This document shows, piece after piece, positions 16,550 through 27,511 of a DNA stretch of 64,000 nt (position 1 is the first letter of the stretch; each line of letters starts with the position of its first letter). The notes under the pieces were generated by a model. It searched no databases. It had not been told where the DNA came from and saw nothing but the letters and a program-made list of their open reading frames with translations. Source of the DNA: Candidatus Marispirochaeta associata (lineage in GTDB: Bacteria > Spirochaetota > Spirochaetia > JC444 > Marispirochaetaceae); NCBI GenBank assembly GCA_001749745.1, contig JWTM01000290.1:1-64000 (forward strand), given 5' to 3'. Position numbers and translations under genes: made by a program.

Positions 16550-19500
16550 ATGATTAATCTCCGGGAGAATGGAAAAACATGGCGTTTATTCTCCCCCCTC
16601 ATCATCATTCTTCTCATTGCACCCCTTCTTTTAACGACTTGCGACCTCTTCTCTCCCGGTCTGGGGGATTCCGTAGATATCGACGCACCCGAAGTGGGAG
16701 TAGAGAGTCACGGTAACGGTGAGTATGTTTCGGGTATACTCTCCCTTTCCGGATATGCCCGGGATGATCAGGGCATCGAATCAGTAACGATTCTAAACGG
16801 CGGGAACAGCATAAGCGCTTCCGGTAGCGGAGATAGTTGGTCGGCTACGATCGATACGACGCTTATGACCGACGGCGATCAGGAGTTCGTCGTGACCGCA
16901 TCGGATTCGACCGGAAAGAAATCGCAGGTCAGCCTCTTTCTTATCGTCGACAATACCCCGCCGACGGTACTGGTTACCGTTCCCACGGATCATGCCACCC
17001 GGGAGTTTAATAAATCGATTGCGATAAAAGGCGAGGCGACCGATACGACCAGGGTCGATGAGGTACGGGTCTCGCTCTATACCGATCTGGATGTACCTAT
17101 CTTTACTGATGAGATCGCCACCGGTACGACCAGCTGGTACTATGTGTTCGACTCTTCCGCCTATAGCGTGGGAACCTACTATATTGTCGTTACGGCCGAG
17201 GATAAGTCCGGTAATACCAATGCCTACTTTTACACCTTTGCCGACTTGCTGTCTCTCTCTACCGACCCGGCGGCGGTGCCGAATATCGAAGAGGTCCATG
17301 CCGCCGATTATCAGGGAGTACCCATCGGGGCTGGCGTACTGAGCGACAGTCTTTCGTCTATCCGACATACGGCGGTCGATCCTGATCGGATGGAGATCAC
17401 GATCGATCCCAACTCGGATCTTCCCGGTTTTATCTTTATCAGCCCCTCTTTTTCTGTTAATCCCGCCGACAATGTTCTCTCCTCGCCCCAGCGCCTGAGC
17501 GGCTTCTTCGAGGATGACGACGGCGTCGATACCGGAACGATAGAGGCGGCTATCTGGAACCTGGCGGATAATCCGGATCTCGACGATCCAATCCTGCTGG
17601 GCGGCAGTCTCTGGGTTGCGCCGGATATCTCCGGCAACCAGTGGACCTACTCGGTGAATCTCCCCGACGGCGAGTACTGGTTGCGGCTACGGGCGGAGGA
17701 TATCTACGGGATCGGCGCGACCTCACAGTCGGTCGCCTTCAGGGTCAGTTCATTTGCACCGGTCGTAACGATAACCTCTCCGGCCCAGGGGAGCTATGTA
17801 GGTCTCAGCTCCACTGTTGATATCAGCGTCAACGTGACCGGAATGGGGAGCGGAACGGTCGAAATCGACCCCGACGGTGATGATGACTACAGCAATGCAG
17901 TGGCCATGATCGATCTGGGAGGCGGAGTATACACGGCCTCCCTGACGGCGGGCACCGATTTCACCCTTGCCGGCGGTCAGCAGATCTTCAAGATTCGTGC
18001 GGGCACTGCCGGAAACTACGGCTACGCGACCCTGCAGTACACCGGGGATACTACCCTGCCGGAGGTTTCCGTCGAGATTCCTCCCGCCGGAACCTCGGTC
18101 AACGGGACATTCAATGTCGCCGGAACATCCAGCGACGATAACCTGGTAGGCGCAGTATATCTTTCTGTTCAAGAGGGGAGCGACGCACCGCCGGCCGATG
18201 TAACAAGCTGGTCAACCCCGGATACTACGGACCTCTATAACTGGATCTACAACCTCAATACCACCGCCCTTAACAGCGGATCCCATACCATCTACGTGAC
18301 TGCCTTCGACGCCGCCGGAAACCAGAGCGCTCCCTTTTCCCGGGAGTTTACTGTTTCCCAGGAATCAGATCGACCCTTGATCTTCTTGACGAATCTGGTA
18401 GAAGGCGGCACCACCGTGGAGAACGGGCTTGGCCAGGATGCCAGCTTCCTCGGTTACATCGAAGACGACGATAATGTCGATGCCGCCAGCATTGAAGTCC
18501 TGATCGATATCTATGACGACGGCGTCTTTACCGGCGAAGATCTTACCGGCAACGGAAACAGCCTCGATGCAAACGAGAGCGAAACCTGGACGGCCATTAG
18601 CAATCCGCCGGGTGCCGACGGCAGAGTGGTAAACTGGTCCCACCTCTTGACCAATCTGCCTCAGGGGCAGCACAGCATGCAGTTGCGGGTCCACGACGTT
18701 AACTCCTCCGGGGTTGCGGATGAGGGAACCAACGCCAATTACGCCGAGACCCTGGCGACTGATTTCATGATTGATTACGGTCCCCCGGGGCTCATAATCG
18801 ATACGCCGCTCAATAACGCCATCTTCAAGGATGATTTTTCTATCAGCGGAACCTCAGCCGATGCCAATGGGGTACAGGCGGTCGAGATCTCCATCGACGG
18901 GGGAGCCTTCATACCGGTAATGAACGAGGCCCCGGGTTCGACCCCCGTTACCTGGGACTACTTCTTCGACGTCAGTCTCATGGGTGACGGCGATTTCGCT
19001 TACCAGCTCAGGGCGACCGATCTCTCGGGAGGGACGACGACCCTCGACCGGCAGGTAATCGTCGATGCGACGCCGCCGACAATTACGATCGATCAACCGA
19101 CCGCCGGGAGCCAGATAAACGGGAGCTCCGTCGCCATTCGCGGACAGGCTGACGATAACCGTTCGATCGCCAATGTTTATGTCGATATTAATCCCTTCGG
19201 CACCCCGGCCGACGCGGATCCGACCAACTGGGTTTTTCCGAATGCCGGAACCTTTAATTGGTCGACGCTTGTCGATACCCTTGGCCTCGAAACTACCGAT
19301 ACCCCTGCGGATTACGTCGTATCGGTAATGGCGGTGGACGGCGCCGGCAACTTCTCCGCCGAATATAACCGCACCCTTACCATCGATCAGGGCTCCGACA
19401 GACCGGTAATCGATTTCAACGATATCGACAAGGACGAAACCTCCGCCGCCAATAACGTGCTCGTCGGTGCAACCACGCTGACCGGAGTAGTCGAAGACGA

Positions 19501-22500
19501 CGATCTCGTCGATCCCGCTACTATAGAGATCAATATCGACGACGGCGGCTGGGTACCGGTGAGTAATCCTCCCGGATCTGCCGGAAAAATCGTGGTCTGG
19601 AAGCATGATATCTCCGGCCTGCTCGAAGGTCCCCATACGGTCAAGCTGCGCGCGCGGGACGATCAGTCAGACGGAACCCTCGGATCCTCCAGCGCCGCTG
19701 CCGAGTATTCCAGCAACTTCAACTGGAACATTGAGGATGCGGCCGATCAGAGCGGGGTTCCCTTCATCCTCAATCTGGGGCCGCCGAGCATTACCATCGC
19801 GACTCCGGCGAATTACTCATATCACAACAGCGATGTAATCATCAGCGGTACCTCCTTCGACGCGAACGGGGTATCCGCAGTAGAGATCTCCTTCGATAAC
19901 GGCCTGAGTTGGCTCGCCACCGCCGGAACAACCGACAACTGGAGTTACACCAAACTCGTCGATTCAGCCGGCGGCGACGACGGCACCTACAGCTACCTCG
20001 TCAGGGGTACCGACACCTACGGCTCCACCGGTGTCGAGAACGGACAGTTTACCGTCGACGCCAGCCTGCCGACGGCGGCGGTTAATCAGCCCTCCGCCGG
20101 CGCGGTGGTAAACGGTACCCTGCTTATGTCCGGAACCGGAGAGGACAATATCAGCCTGGCCGAGGTCTATTATCATGTCGGTCTCGCGTCCGCCGCTGAA
20201 CCGGCCTTTCCCGGCGATTACAGCCTTCTCGGGGGAACCTACTCCTGGAACGTGAATCTCGATACGACCATTCTCGCCGACGATACCTATACCCTGAGGG
20301 TCGTACCCGTCGACGCGGCCGGGAATCCCGGCCTCGACCTCGGCGGTCTTCCGGTAATGCAGCTCGATTTCGATATACTCCAGGCTTCGGACCGGCCGGT
20401 GATCACCTTTAGCTCTATAACCGACGCCGGCAGTTTTACCGAAAATCTACTCCCGGGCGCCAAACAGATTGCCGGTACGATCATCGACGACGACGGGGTG
20501 GACGCCAGTTCCATTCAGTATCAGGTCTGGAACGAGGCCTCGGATGCTCAGATCGAACCGGCGAGCGGCTGGAATGCCGTGTCGGGAGCCCCGGGGAGCG
20601 ATTCGACCCTCGCTTCGTGGACGCATACCTTCGGCGCCGCTATCGGCGACGGCCGCTACACCCTCAAGCTGCGGGCGGCGGATGTAAATGATCTCGGGAG
20701 TTTTATCGGTGCGACAACCCCCGCCGATACAAGCGACGACGGCTTCGGCTGGGACGAGACCGGCTTCGTCCGCTTTGCCGTCGATACGGCCAACCCGCAA
20801 ACGACCATAACATCCCCCGCATCCAACGGCGGTTATGCGAAGACCGATTTTACGGTTGCCGGCACCGCCAGCGACGCGGGGGGAATAAAGAGCATTACCG
20901 TACAGTACGGCGCTGAGGCTCCCGTTACGGTATACTCCGATGCCGGCGCTTCCAGCGCGAGTGTGGCGTGGTCCGACAATACCGTCGACAGCATAGATAT
21001 CGATGAGGATTTTCATACCGACGACGGAGTCTTGGATTATACCATTACCGTCACCGATGCCTACGACAAGATCAGCACCTACGACCGCTATATTATCGTC
21101 GATACCCAGGTGCCGCTCATCAGTTCCCTCTCTCTGATCAATAACGATCCCGCGGCGGGGAAGGTCAACGGTTCAGTGCTGATTCAGGGAACACCCATCG
21201 ATAATGAAAACCTGGTGAGCGCCGTCTATCTCTTGATCTCGGATACCACCCCCGATGAACCGGGCGCTACACCGGTGGACGACGGCTGGACCCTGCTGCC
21301 GAGTACGACCTCGATCAATTATCGTTTTAATTCTGAAGACCTGACCGATTCCATACTGCATGGCGCCTATCTGCTCGTCGAGGATGCGGCGGGGAACCGT
21401 ACCGAGGTTGGGGATTATCTCCTCAGTTTTACCCCCGATCAGAGCGGGAATATACCGCAGATTAGTCTGGAAACCCTCGACGGGACGGTGCTCTCCACCG
21501 CGGATTCCATCAACGGCACCGTTACCGACGATGATAATGTTGATGTCTCCACGATCGAGATCTCCATCGACGGCGGAGCCTGGACCTCCGTTAGCTCAGC
21601 GCCCGCCTTTGATACCGGCAATGCCGCATTCGCCCACACCCTCGCGGGGCTGAGTGAACAGGCGGGGGCCTACAGCATAGAGCTGCGGGCCGCCGATACC
21701 GGCGAGGATTTTGCCGACGACAGTCAGGATGTGGCCGCCCAAACGGTCGCCTCTGCACCATTGACGGTTTTCGTAGACGACTCCGCCCCCACCGCAACTA
21801 TCACCCAGATCGACAACGGCAGGGTAAGCTCCGCAACCCTTACCGGCGTCTATATTAACGACCAGTTCATAATCAGCGGCACCGCCGCCGACGGCGTACA
21901 GGTGCAAGAGGTCCGCGCTCGGCTCGGATCCGAGGGAGCCGCATACGCTACGGTAACCGATACAGACGGCGACGCCGACGGAACAACTCCATTCGATACC
22001 TGGGAGTGGTCGCGCAGCGGGCTCTCCCTCTCCGGTTCTTCGGATGTGCTCTACCTGGAGGTCGAGGATATCCATGGGAAGGTCACCCCTTACAGTTTCA
22101 CCCTGCTGGTGGACACCGTAGATCCAAGCGTGAGCATCAGCACCGGCGCGACGAATCCCGATACCGTGAGCGGCGCCTATAACGGTACCCAGACCTTCCG
22201 GGGAAGCGCCGGCGATAACCTGCAGATCGGTACGGTCTGGTATTCCCTGAGTACCTCGGCCAATCCGTCGACTACCGATCCCGCCGGCGACGGCTGGACC
22301 CAGGCTACCGGGACCTATAACTGGAATTTCGAGCTGGATACCGTGGGCGACGCCATTTTCGGCAATAATACCGCCGTCGATTCGACCCTCTATCTGGGGG
22401 TTGTGGCCGTCGACAACGCCGGGAATCTATCCGCGGTAGAGAATATAAGCTTCGTAACCAATCAGGCTTCCGACAAGCCGGTCCTGACGGTAACCCAACC

Positions 22501-25500
22501 CGTAGACGGCGGATTGATAGAATCGAACAAGAAGGTGATCGGATCGCTGAGCGATGATGACACCCTCAACTCCCTGGAGATTCGCATCGACCGCAATAAC
22601 GACGCCGATTTCGATGATCTAAACGAGGGCTATGTTCCGGTCAGTCAGCCCGCCGTTGTCTCCGGCTCGAGCATCAATTTCGAAGATGATCTATCGGCCC
22701 TGGCCGACGGCAGCTACCGCATTCAACTGCGCGCCCGGGACACCGTATACGCCGGGAGTATGAGCTCGTTCAACGAGTTTGAATCGGCGGTCATCAGTTT
22801 CGATATCGATACGGTCGCACCCTCGCTCACCCTGGATCAGATCAGCATTCAGGATCTCTACGGCGGCGCCGACACCGTGATAAATGCCGATTTCAACGGA
22901 AGCTACATCAATAACGACTCTGTTCTCGAATTCAGCGCCTCCGATTCCAGCGGAATCAGTCAAGTAGAGGTCTCCGTGGACGGCGGAGGCAGCTGGAGTG
23001 CGGCCGTGGATAACATGGACGGAACATTCAGTTTTGCCCTGGCCGTCAGCGGTCTCGCCGAAGGCACGAACAATATCAGCTATCGCGCTAGCGACAGCCG
23101 CGGCAAGATCACCTCCAAGATCCTGACGGTAATCGTGGATACGGTTGCTCCGGTGATAGATTTTACTTCTCCCTCGGGGGTCACGACCCTCATTACCAGC
23201 GATGCGCCCAATGTGAACGGCGATGTCCTGGTCCGCGGATCGGTAAGCGATAGCAGCTCGATTGCCGAGGTTACCCTTGTGGGCGGTATCGATCCGACGG
23301 GCAATCCGGTCAATCAGAGTAACGACGGCAACACCATCAGCTGGCAGACCACCATTCTCTCTTCCGGCACCTATGCCAACGCTACCTACGCCGTGGATCA
23401 AGGTCTCAATGTCTGGCGCTTCCCCCTCGAGGTCACCGCCCGGGATATCGCCGGTAATATCGGTTCGGTAACGGGATATCTCGACATCGATCCCGACGGC
23501 GACCGTCCGGTTGTATCAGTAGTGGCACCCTCCGACGGGGCAAGTGTTTCGGGAACCTTTCTGGTGAACGGAACGATCAGCGACGACGACGGAACCGATC
23601 GAGTCGAGATGCAGATCGATCTGAACAACGACGGCGATTATGACGATAGCTTCGATCTGGACGGCGGCGGTATCTCCAGCGACTTTGAGAATGAATCGGT
23701 TTCGGTCAGTATCGACGCCTCCACCGGTTCCTGGTCTATACCATTGAACGCCGGCGACTACTCAAAAGCGGTACTGATCGCCGCCGGACATGCGACGGCG
23801 GACGGCTTCCTCGGCTTCCGGCTTGTTCCCTACGATATCAACGGCCTCGCCGGAGCGGCGCAGACCTTCACCGTTTACAATGATTCGGAGTCGCCCGTGA
23901 TCGCCGGTCTCGAGGTAGATGGAGTAACGGAGACGGTCGATCCCACCCCGGCCAGCGGTACCATCCAGAAGGGTACCGTGACCTTGCGGGCGCTCTTTAA
24001 AGACGACAAGGAGCTTCTTACCAGTTCAATGCTGATCAGTTTCGACGGCGGGGCGACCTTCGATCAGATCAGCGACCAGAGCGGATATAGTATCAGCGAC
24101 GTCGGTACGACGGATCCCTATCAGTACCGGGTCGAGATACCGATCGATACTGCAACAGTTATCGCCGGCGGCAACGGTGTGCTCCAGGTTCAGCTCAGCC
24201 TGACCGATCAGACTAACAAACAGACCAGCGAAGCCCTGCAATATAACGTCGACAACGATCTCCCCGTGGTGCACTGGAACGAGGACGGTTCCGGCGTTCT
24301 GCAGGATCTCCCCTTTATCGGGAACCCGCCGAACGAGATCTATACCTTTAAGGGCGATGAAGATACCGGCGCGGCCGACGACGCCTACAAGGTGCTCGGT
24401 GCGGCTATCGATTCGGGCACGATATCCGGCATCGAGAAGGTGAATATCTATTTTGTGAAGGGCGGTCAGTTCTACAGTCCCATAAACGGTGCAAACAGTG
24501 CCGCGGTCAACGCTCTGGTTCCCGATGCAAGTGGCACGCCGGTCTCGATTCCCTTTACCGAGGATCCGAATTATCTGATTACCATCGATAACCGCATCGA
24601 GCAGGGGCTCTACGATCAGACCACGGATATCGGTGATTTCGACGGTTTCCAGGAGAGTCTGAAGGCGAAATCAGGCTATGATGAGTGGTACTCCTTCTTC
24701 GACACGACGCTGCTGCCGGACGGTCCGTTGGAAATCTATTCCATCGCCTACGACGAGGCGGGAAACTACTCTTACACCGTAGCCGATGGGCAGATCGCCA
24801 ATAATCCGCCAACCATCCCCAGCGTTGTCGTGGGAAGTACGACCATCGACGATGGAACCGATAGAACCAAGGTTGCAGGTTCGGTTGACTTTACCATCAA
24901 CACCCTGGATGCGGAGAACATCGACGTCAGCACCATTTCCATGCAGGTACTAACTCGCTATTCGGTATTGTCCGGCGGTCTCGGTGCGGAGGATACCGGC
25001 TACGTTCCGCCGGCCCCCTACACCTATACAGATTTCGACACCAAACCCGGAGGGGATACCTCGCCCGCCCAATTCGTAGAGACGATTAGTACCGACAACG
25101 GTACCCCCGCCGACTCGTCGGACGACCCCTTTACCAGCGGTTACTACTATGAGTTCCTGGTACAGGTGAACGACAGCGACGGAAACCTCGTCGAACGCAG
25201 CTTCTATGTCTGGATCAACAACGATGACGTGGCCGCTCCGGTCGTCTCCATCGACGAGTTCAGTCAGCTAAATGTCGGCGTTGGCGGTCATCTCGACGAA
25301 CGACTCAACAGCCTGAACGACGCAGCTGATGCCGACGGACTACAGGATGCCGATCTATCAGGTACGGTAACGGTAAGCGGCACCGCCTATGACGACACCA
25401 TTGTTAATACGGTGACCGTGGAATATTCACCCGACAACGGTTTAACCTGGTACGACGCCGGCACCGCTGCACTGAGCGCCGGGGTAGGGGACGTGATAAA

Positions 25501-27511
25501 CGGCTTCGATTATACCTGGAGCTATACCTGGGATACCTCTTCGGTCAAGGATGAAACCGATACCGTCGTAGTCGCCCTCGAAGACGTGCTGATCCGCGCT
25601 TATGGAAACGACGGCAGTAATGTAACCGACGGCGGGGACGATCTCGTTCCCGGGGATCACGGCGATCGTCCGCTGAAAACCGTGGATATTGTGCCCTATA
25701 TAACCGGCATCACGGGAACCGGATTCGACAGCGGCCTGCTCAGTTATGTGCGACGTTCCGCCCAGGGAAGATACCCCATAGCCGACAACCAGACTATTAA
25801 TATAACCGGCTTCAACCTGCCTGTGGGCGGTACCGATACTGTGAGCGTCGGCTCGACGAGCAACCTGAGCGGAACAGGGACGAGTACGCAGATAAGCGTC
25901 GATTTGAGCGGCGTCAGCAGTTCCGGGGAAATTACTCTATTCACAAACGGCGTTGCCTCGCTCAATAACGGCAACGACAACAGTTTGCCCCAAAACAAGG
26001 AGCCGAACAGCTATAATCCCAATTTGACCGACGACCGAGAGGCCGTATTCTGGAATGTAGGCGGAATCAGCGGTACCTCAACCGTTACCGATCCCGCCAT
26101 GCACCCCAACCCCGCTGGGAATGATTTCGACTGGATGTATGTTCGTAGCGGACAGAATCTCTATCTCTCCGACGGCGTTGCTGAAAAGAAGCTCACCGAG
26201 GCAACAGGGCTTCGGGGCGGTACGCTTACCTATAATGATTCAGGAAGCCTGGTATTCCTCTTTAACCACAATGCTGAGTGGAGTTTTTACGACGGATCCT
26301 TCGCCTTTACCGGGTCCGTGCAGTACGGTCAGATTCCCAATCCGAATGCCTATAGTTTCACGATTGAAGAAGACGAAGCCTATAACTGGAACCAGAACTC
26401 CAACTTCGCCAAGCTCGGAATAGGAAATGTGAATTTTTACTATACCGGCGAAAACAATGTCAGTGAGAATCCCATCCCTTATGCCTATTCAGATGTTGAT
26501 CTTAATCGTTACGAGAGCCTCAAACTGAAGACCATCGGCTCAGATACCCTCACCCGTAATTATGTCGCCTATTTCGATACAGGCGCAGGGGAGAGCAGAA
26601 GCATCGTATTCTACGGATTCCAGACAGCCGATGCGACGGCGGCCGTTTCCGCAACAGCACAGCTCTATTCCAATTCGGCGACCGCCGCGGAAGTTGATGC
26701 CGGCGGCGGCGTGTATGCCAATATAGATAAGTTCTCCAATTCGAGCACTACCGATACGGTAGCTCTTGCCGGTACCCAGAAAAACAATTCATCCGGTATA
26801 GCCACTCCCCGGGGACGGCAAGAGGTAACCGCAGTCAATTCCGGAGCCGACAGCAGTCAGTTCGACCTTGCCGTCTATGAGCAGACTCCCGATTCCGTCC
26901 ACTACGGCTATATCGCCTATTTCGACGAGGCGAACCAGTCCCTGAAGATTACCGCCAACGAGAGCCTCTATACCGCAGATCCAACCGGGACCCTCGGCAG
27001 TTGGACAACTCCCTTTACGGTTGATACCGACGCCGGTGCAGATATTTCCATGGCTGTGGATCCGGACGGGGGCATACACCTCGCTTACCAGGATGTCGCC
27101 AGCGGCTACCTTAAGTACGCTTACCTCACTTATAACTCGACCGATGAGTTTACGCTGGTGGAGAAGGTGTTTGTGGATGCTCTGTTCGGGGCCGGCGCCA
27201 ATAACAGTATCGTCGTGAGGGACTTCGGCACCTCTGATTACCGGCCTGTTATTGTGACCTTCTCGAGTGCCTATACTGGTACAAGGGCTCCCCTGCGACT
27301 CAGCTATCCCGTCTCCAGTTCCCTGGGAAGCTTCGGAGCCGGCGCTAACAGTGCAACCGGCGCATTTACCGGAGCCTGGGAGACTGTCGCCCTCCCGGCG
27401 GAGAGCGCCCCGACTGATGCGAGGAACTTCCTGTTTATAGATGCTTCCGGGAACCCCCACCTGGGTTATGACGCGTCTACGCTGGAAGAGGCGACCTTCC
27501 TCGGCTTATAG
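16550..27511 (+). CDS. Giant Ig-like-repeat lipoprotein
   Basis: The 3,653 residues make this the largest gene of the window (11 kb). The N-terminus is a lipoprotein signal (SPLIIILLIAPLLLTTC, acylated Cys31). Ig-like modules follow, marked by junctions such as VDNTPPTVLVTVP, VDATPPTITIDQP and IDTVAPSLTL and by Asp-rich turns (DDDNVD, DDDGTD) that may bind calcium. A higher-order repeat of about 340 residues spans 18.4-23.5 kb. The final ~550 residues lose the Ig pattern and look like a propeller or sialidase-like fold (DPDGGIHLAYQD, DASGNPHLGYD). It is likely a cell-surface adhesin or matrix protein. Only 49 bp separate it from the preceding Ig gene, so the two are probably co-expressed. Confidence 0.8.
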   Translation: MINLRENGKTWRLFSPLIIILLIAPLLLTTCDLFSPGLGDSVDIDAPEVGVESHGNGEYVSGILSLSGYARDDQGIESVTILNGGNSISASGSGDSWSATIDTTLMTDGDQEFVVTASDSTGKKSQVSLFLIVDNTPPTVLVTVPTDHATREFNKSIAIKGEATDTTRVDEVRVSLYTDLDVPIFTDEIATGTTSWYYVFDSSAYSVGTYYIVVTAEDKSGNTNAYFYTFADLLSLSTDPAAVPNIEEVHAADYQGVPIGAGVLSDSLSSIRHTAVDPDRMEITIDPNSDLPGFIFISPSFSVNPADNVLSSPQRLSGFFEDDDGVDTGTIEAAIWNLADNPDLDDPILLGGSLWVAPDISGNQWTYSVNLPDGEYWLRLRAEDIYGIGATSQSVAFRVSSFAPVVTITSPAQGSYVGLSSTVDISVNVTGMGSGTVEIDPDGDDDYSNAVAMIDLGGGVYTASLTAGTDFTLAGGQQIFKIRAGTAGNYGYATLQYTGDTTLPEVSVEIPPAGTSVNGTFNVAGTSSDDNLVGAVYLSVQEGSDAPPADVTSWSTPDTTDLYNWIYNLNTTALNSGSHTIYVTAFDAAGNQSAPFSREFTVSQESDRPLIFLTNLVEGGTTVENGLGQDASFLGYIEDDDNVDAASIEVLIDIYDDGVFTGEDLTGNGNSLDANESETWTAISNPPGADGRVVNWSHLLTNLPQGQHSMQLRVHDVNSSGVADEGTNANYAETLATDFMIDYGPPGLIIDTPLNNAIFKDDFSISGTSADANGVQAVEISIDGGAFIPVMNEAPGSTPVTWDYFFDVSLMGDGDFAYQLRATDLSGGTTTLDRQVIVDATPPTITIDQPTAGSQINGSSVAIRGQADDNRSIANVYVDINPFGTPADADPTNWVFPNAGTFNWSTLVDTLGLETTDTPADYVVSVMAVDGAGNFSAEYNRTLTIDQGSDRPVIDFNDIDKDETSAANNVLVGATTLTGVVEDDDLVDPATIEINIDDGGWVPVSNPPGSAGKIVVWKHDISGLLEGPHTVKLRARDDQSDGTLGSSSAAAEYSSNFNWNIEDAADQSGVPFILNLGPPSITIATPANYSYHNSDVIISGTSFDANGVSAVEISFDNGLSWLATAGTTDNWSYTKLVDSAGGDDGTYSYLVRGTDTYGSTGVENGQFTVDASLPTAAVNQPSAGAVVNGTLLMSGTGEDNISLAEVYYHVGLASAAEPAFPGDYSLLGGTYSWNVNLDTTILADDTYTLRVVPVDAAGNPGLDLGGLPVMQLDFDILQASDRPVITFSSITDAGSFTENLLPGAKQIAGTIIDDDGVDASSIQYQVWNEASDAQIEPASGWNAVSGAPGSDSTLASWTHTFGAAIGDGRYTLKLRAADVNDLGSFIGATTPADTSDDGFGWDETGFVRFAVDTANPQTTITSPASNGGYAKTDFTVAGTASDAGGIKSITVQYGAEAPVTVYSDAGASSASVAWSDNTVDSIDIDEDFHTDDGVLDYTITVTDAYDKISTYDRYIIVDTQVPLISSLSLINNDPAAGKVNGSVLIQGTPIDNENLVSAVYLLISDTTPDEPGATPVDDGWTLLPSTTSINYRFNSEDLTDSILHGAYLLVEDAAGNRTEVGDYLLSFTPDQSGNIPQISLETLDGTVLSTADSINGTVTDDDNVDVSTIEISIDGGAWTSVSSAPAFDTGNAAFAHTLAGLSEQAGAYSIELRAADTGEDFADDSQDVAAQTVASAPLTVFVDDSAPTATITQIDNGRVSSATLTGVYINDQFIISGTAADGVQVQEVRARLGSEGAAYATVTDTDGDADGTTPFDTWEWSRSGLSLSGSSDVLYLEVEDIHGKVTPYSFTLLVDTVDPSVSISTGATNPDTVSGAYNGTQTFRGSAGDNLQIGTVWYSLSTSANPSTTDPAGDGWTQATGTYNWNFELDTVGDAIFGNNTAVDSTLYLGVVAVDNAGNLSAVENISFVTNQASDKPVLTVTQPVDGGLIESNKKVIGSLSDDDTLNSLEIRIDRNNDADFDDLNEGYVPVSQPAVVSGSSINFEDDLSALADGSYRIQLRARDTVYAGSMSSFNEFESAVISFDIDTVAPSLTLDQISIQDLYGGADTVINADFNGSYINNDSVLEFSASDSSGISQVEVSVDGGGSWSAAVDNMDGTFSFALAVSGLAEGTNNISYRASDSRGKITSKILTVIVDTVAPVIDFTSPSGVTTLITSDAPNVNGDVLVRGSVSDSSSIAEVTLVGGIDPTGNPVNQSNDGNTISWQTTILSSGTYANATYAVDQGLNVWRFPLEVTARDIAGNIGSVTGYLDIDPDGDRPVVSVVAPSDGASVSGTFLVNGTISDDDGTDRVEMQIDLNNDGDYDDSFDLDGGGISSDFENESVSVSIDASTGSWSIPLNAGDYSKAVLIAAGHATADGFLGFRLVPYDINGLAGAAQTFTVYNDSESPVIAGLEVDGVTETVDPTPASGTIQKGTVTLRALFKDDKELLTSSMLISFDGGATFDQISDQSGYSISDVGTTDPYQYRVEIPIDTATVIAGGNGVLQVQLSLTDQTNKQTSEALQYNVDNDLPVVHWNEDGSGVLQDLPFIGNPPNEIYTFKGDEDTGAADDAYKVLGAAIDSGTISGIEKVNIYFVKGGQFYSPINGANSAAVNALVPDASGTPVSIPFTEDPNYLITIDNRIEQGLYDQTTDIGDFDGFQESLKAKSGYDEWYSFFDTTLLPDGPLEIYSIAYDEAGNYSYTVADGQIANNPPTIPSVVVGSTTIDDGTDRTKVAGSVDFTINTLDAENIDVSTISMQVLTRYSVLSGGLGAEDTGYVPPAPYTYTDFDTKPGGDTSPAQFVETISTDNGTPADSSDDPFTSGYYYEFLVQVNDSDGNLVERSFYVWINNDDVAAPVVSIDEFSQLNVGVGGHLDERLNSLNDAADADGLQDADLSGTVTVSGTAYDDTIVNTVTVEYSPDNGLTWYDAGTAALSAGVGDVINGFDYTWSYTWDTSSVKDETDTVVVALEDVLIRAYGNDGSNVTDGGDDLVPGDHGDRPLKTVDIVPYITGITGTGFDSGLLSYVRRSAQGRYPIADNQTINITGFNLPVGGTDTVSVGSTSNLSGTGTSTQISVDLSGVSSSGEITLFTNGVASLNNGNDNSLPQNKEPNSYNPNLTDDREAVFWNVGGISGTSTVTDPAMHPNPAGNDFDWMYVRSGQNLYLSDGVAEKKLTEATGLRGGTLTYNDSGSLVFLFNHNAEWSFYDGSFAFTGSVQYGQIPNPNAYSFTIEEDEAYNWNQNSNFAKLGIGNVNFYYTGENNVSENPIPYAYSDVDLNRYESLKLKTIGSDTLTRNYVAYFDTGAGESRSIVFYGFQTADATAAVSATAQLYSNSATAAEVDAGGGVYANIDKFSNSSTTDTVALAGTQKNNSSGIATPRGRQEVTAVNSGADSSQFDLAVYEQTPDSVHYGYIAYFDEANQSLKITANESLYTADPTGTLGSWTTPFTVDTDAGADISMAVDPDGGIHLAYQDVASGYLKYAYLTYNSTDEFTLVEKVFVDALFGAGANNSIVVRDFGTSDYRPVIVTFSSAYTGTRAPLRLSYPVSSSLGSFGAGANSATGAFTGAWETVALPAESAPTDARNFLFIDASGNPHLGYDASTLEEATFLGL
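18368..23501 (+). repeat. Higher-order repeat inside the giant lipoprotein gene
   Basis: The marker phrase (Q)xSDRPxI and its variants starts a supermodule. Its Asp codon, or the equivalent one, falls at 18368, 19397, 20390, 21449, 22472 and 23501. The spacings are 1029, 993, 1059, 1023 and 1029 bp, or 331-353 codons. Each unit holds about three Ig-like modules in the same order: a DRPxI module with a DDD turn, a GPPxITI/SGTSxDxNGVxxVEIS module, and a VNGxxxxxGxxxDN module with Ala/Pro insertions. Confidence 0.75.

Noticed and set aside
16793..25998. Many long antisense reading frames within the giant lipoprotein gene (up to 260 codons)
   Set aside because: They mirror the strong codon bias of the sense strand, have Gly/Arg/Ile-rich sequence without domains, and lack start signals.
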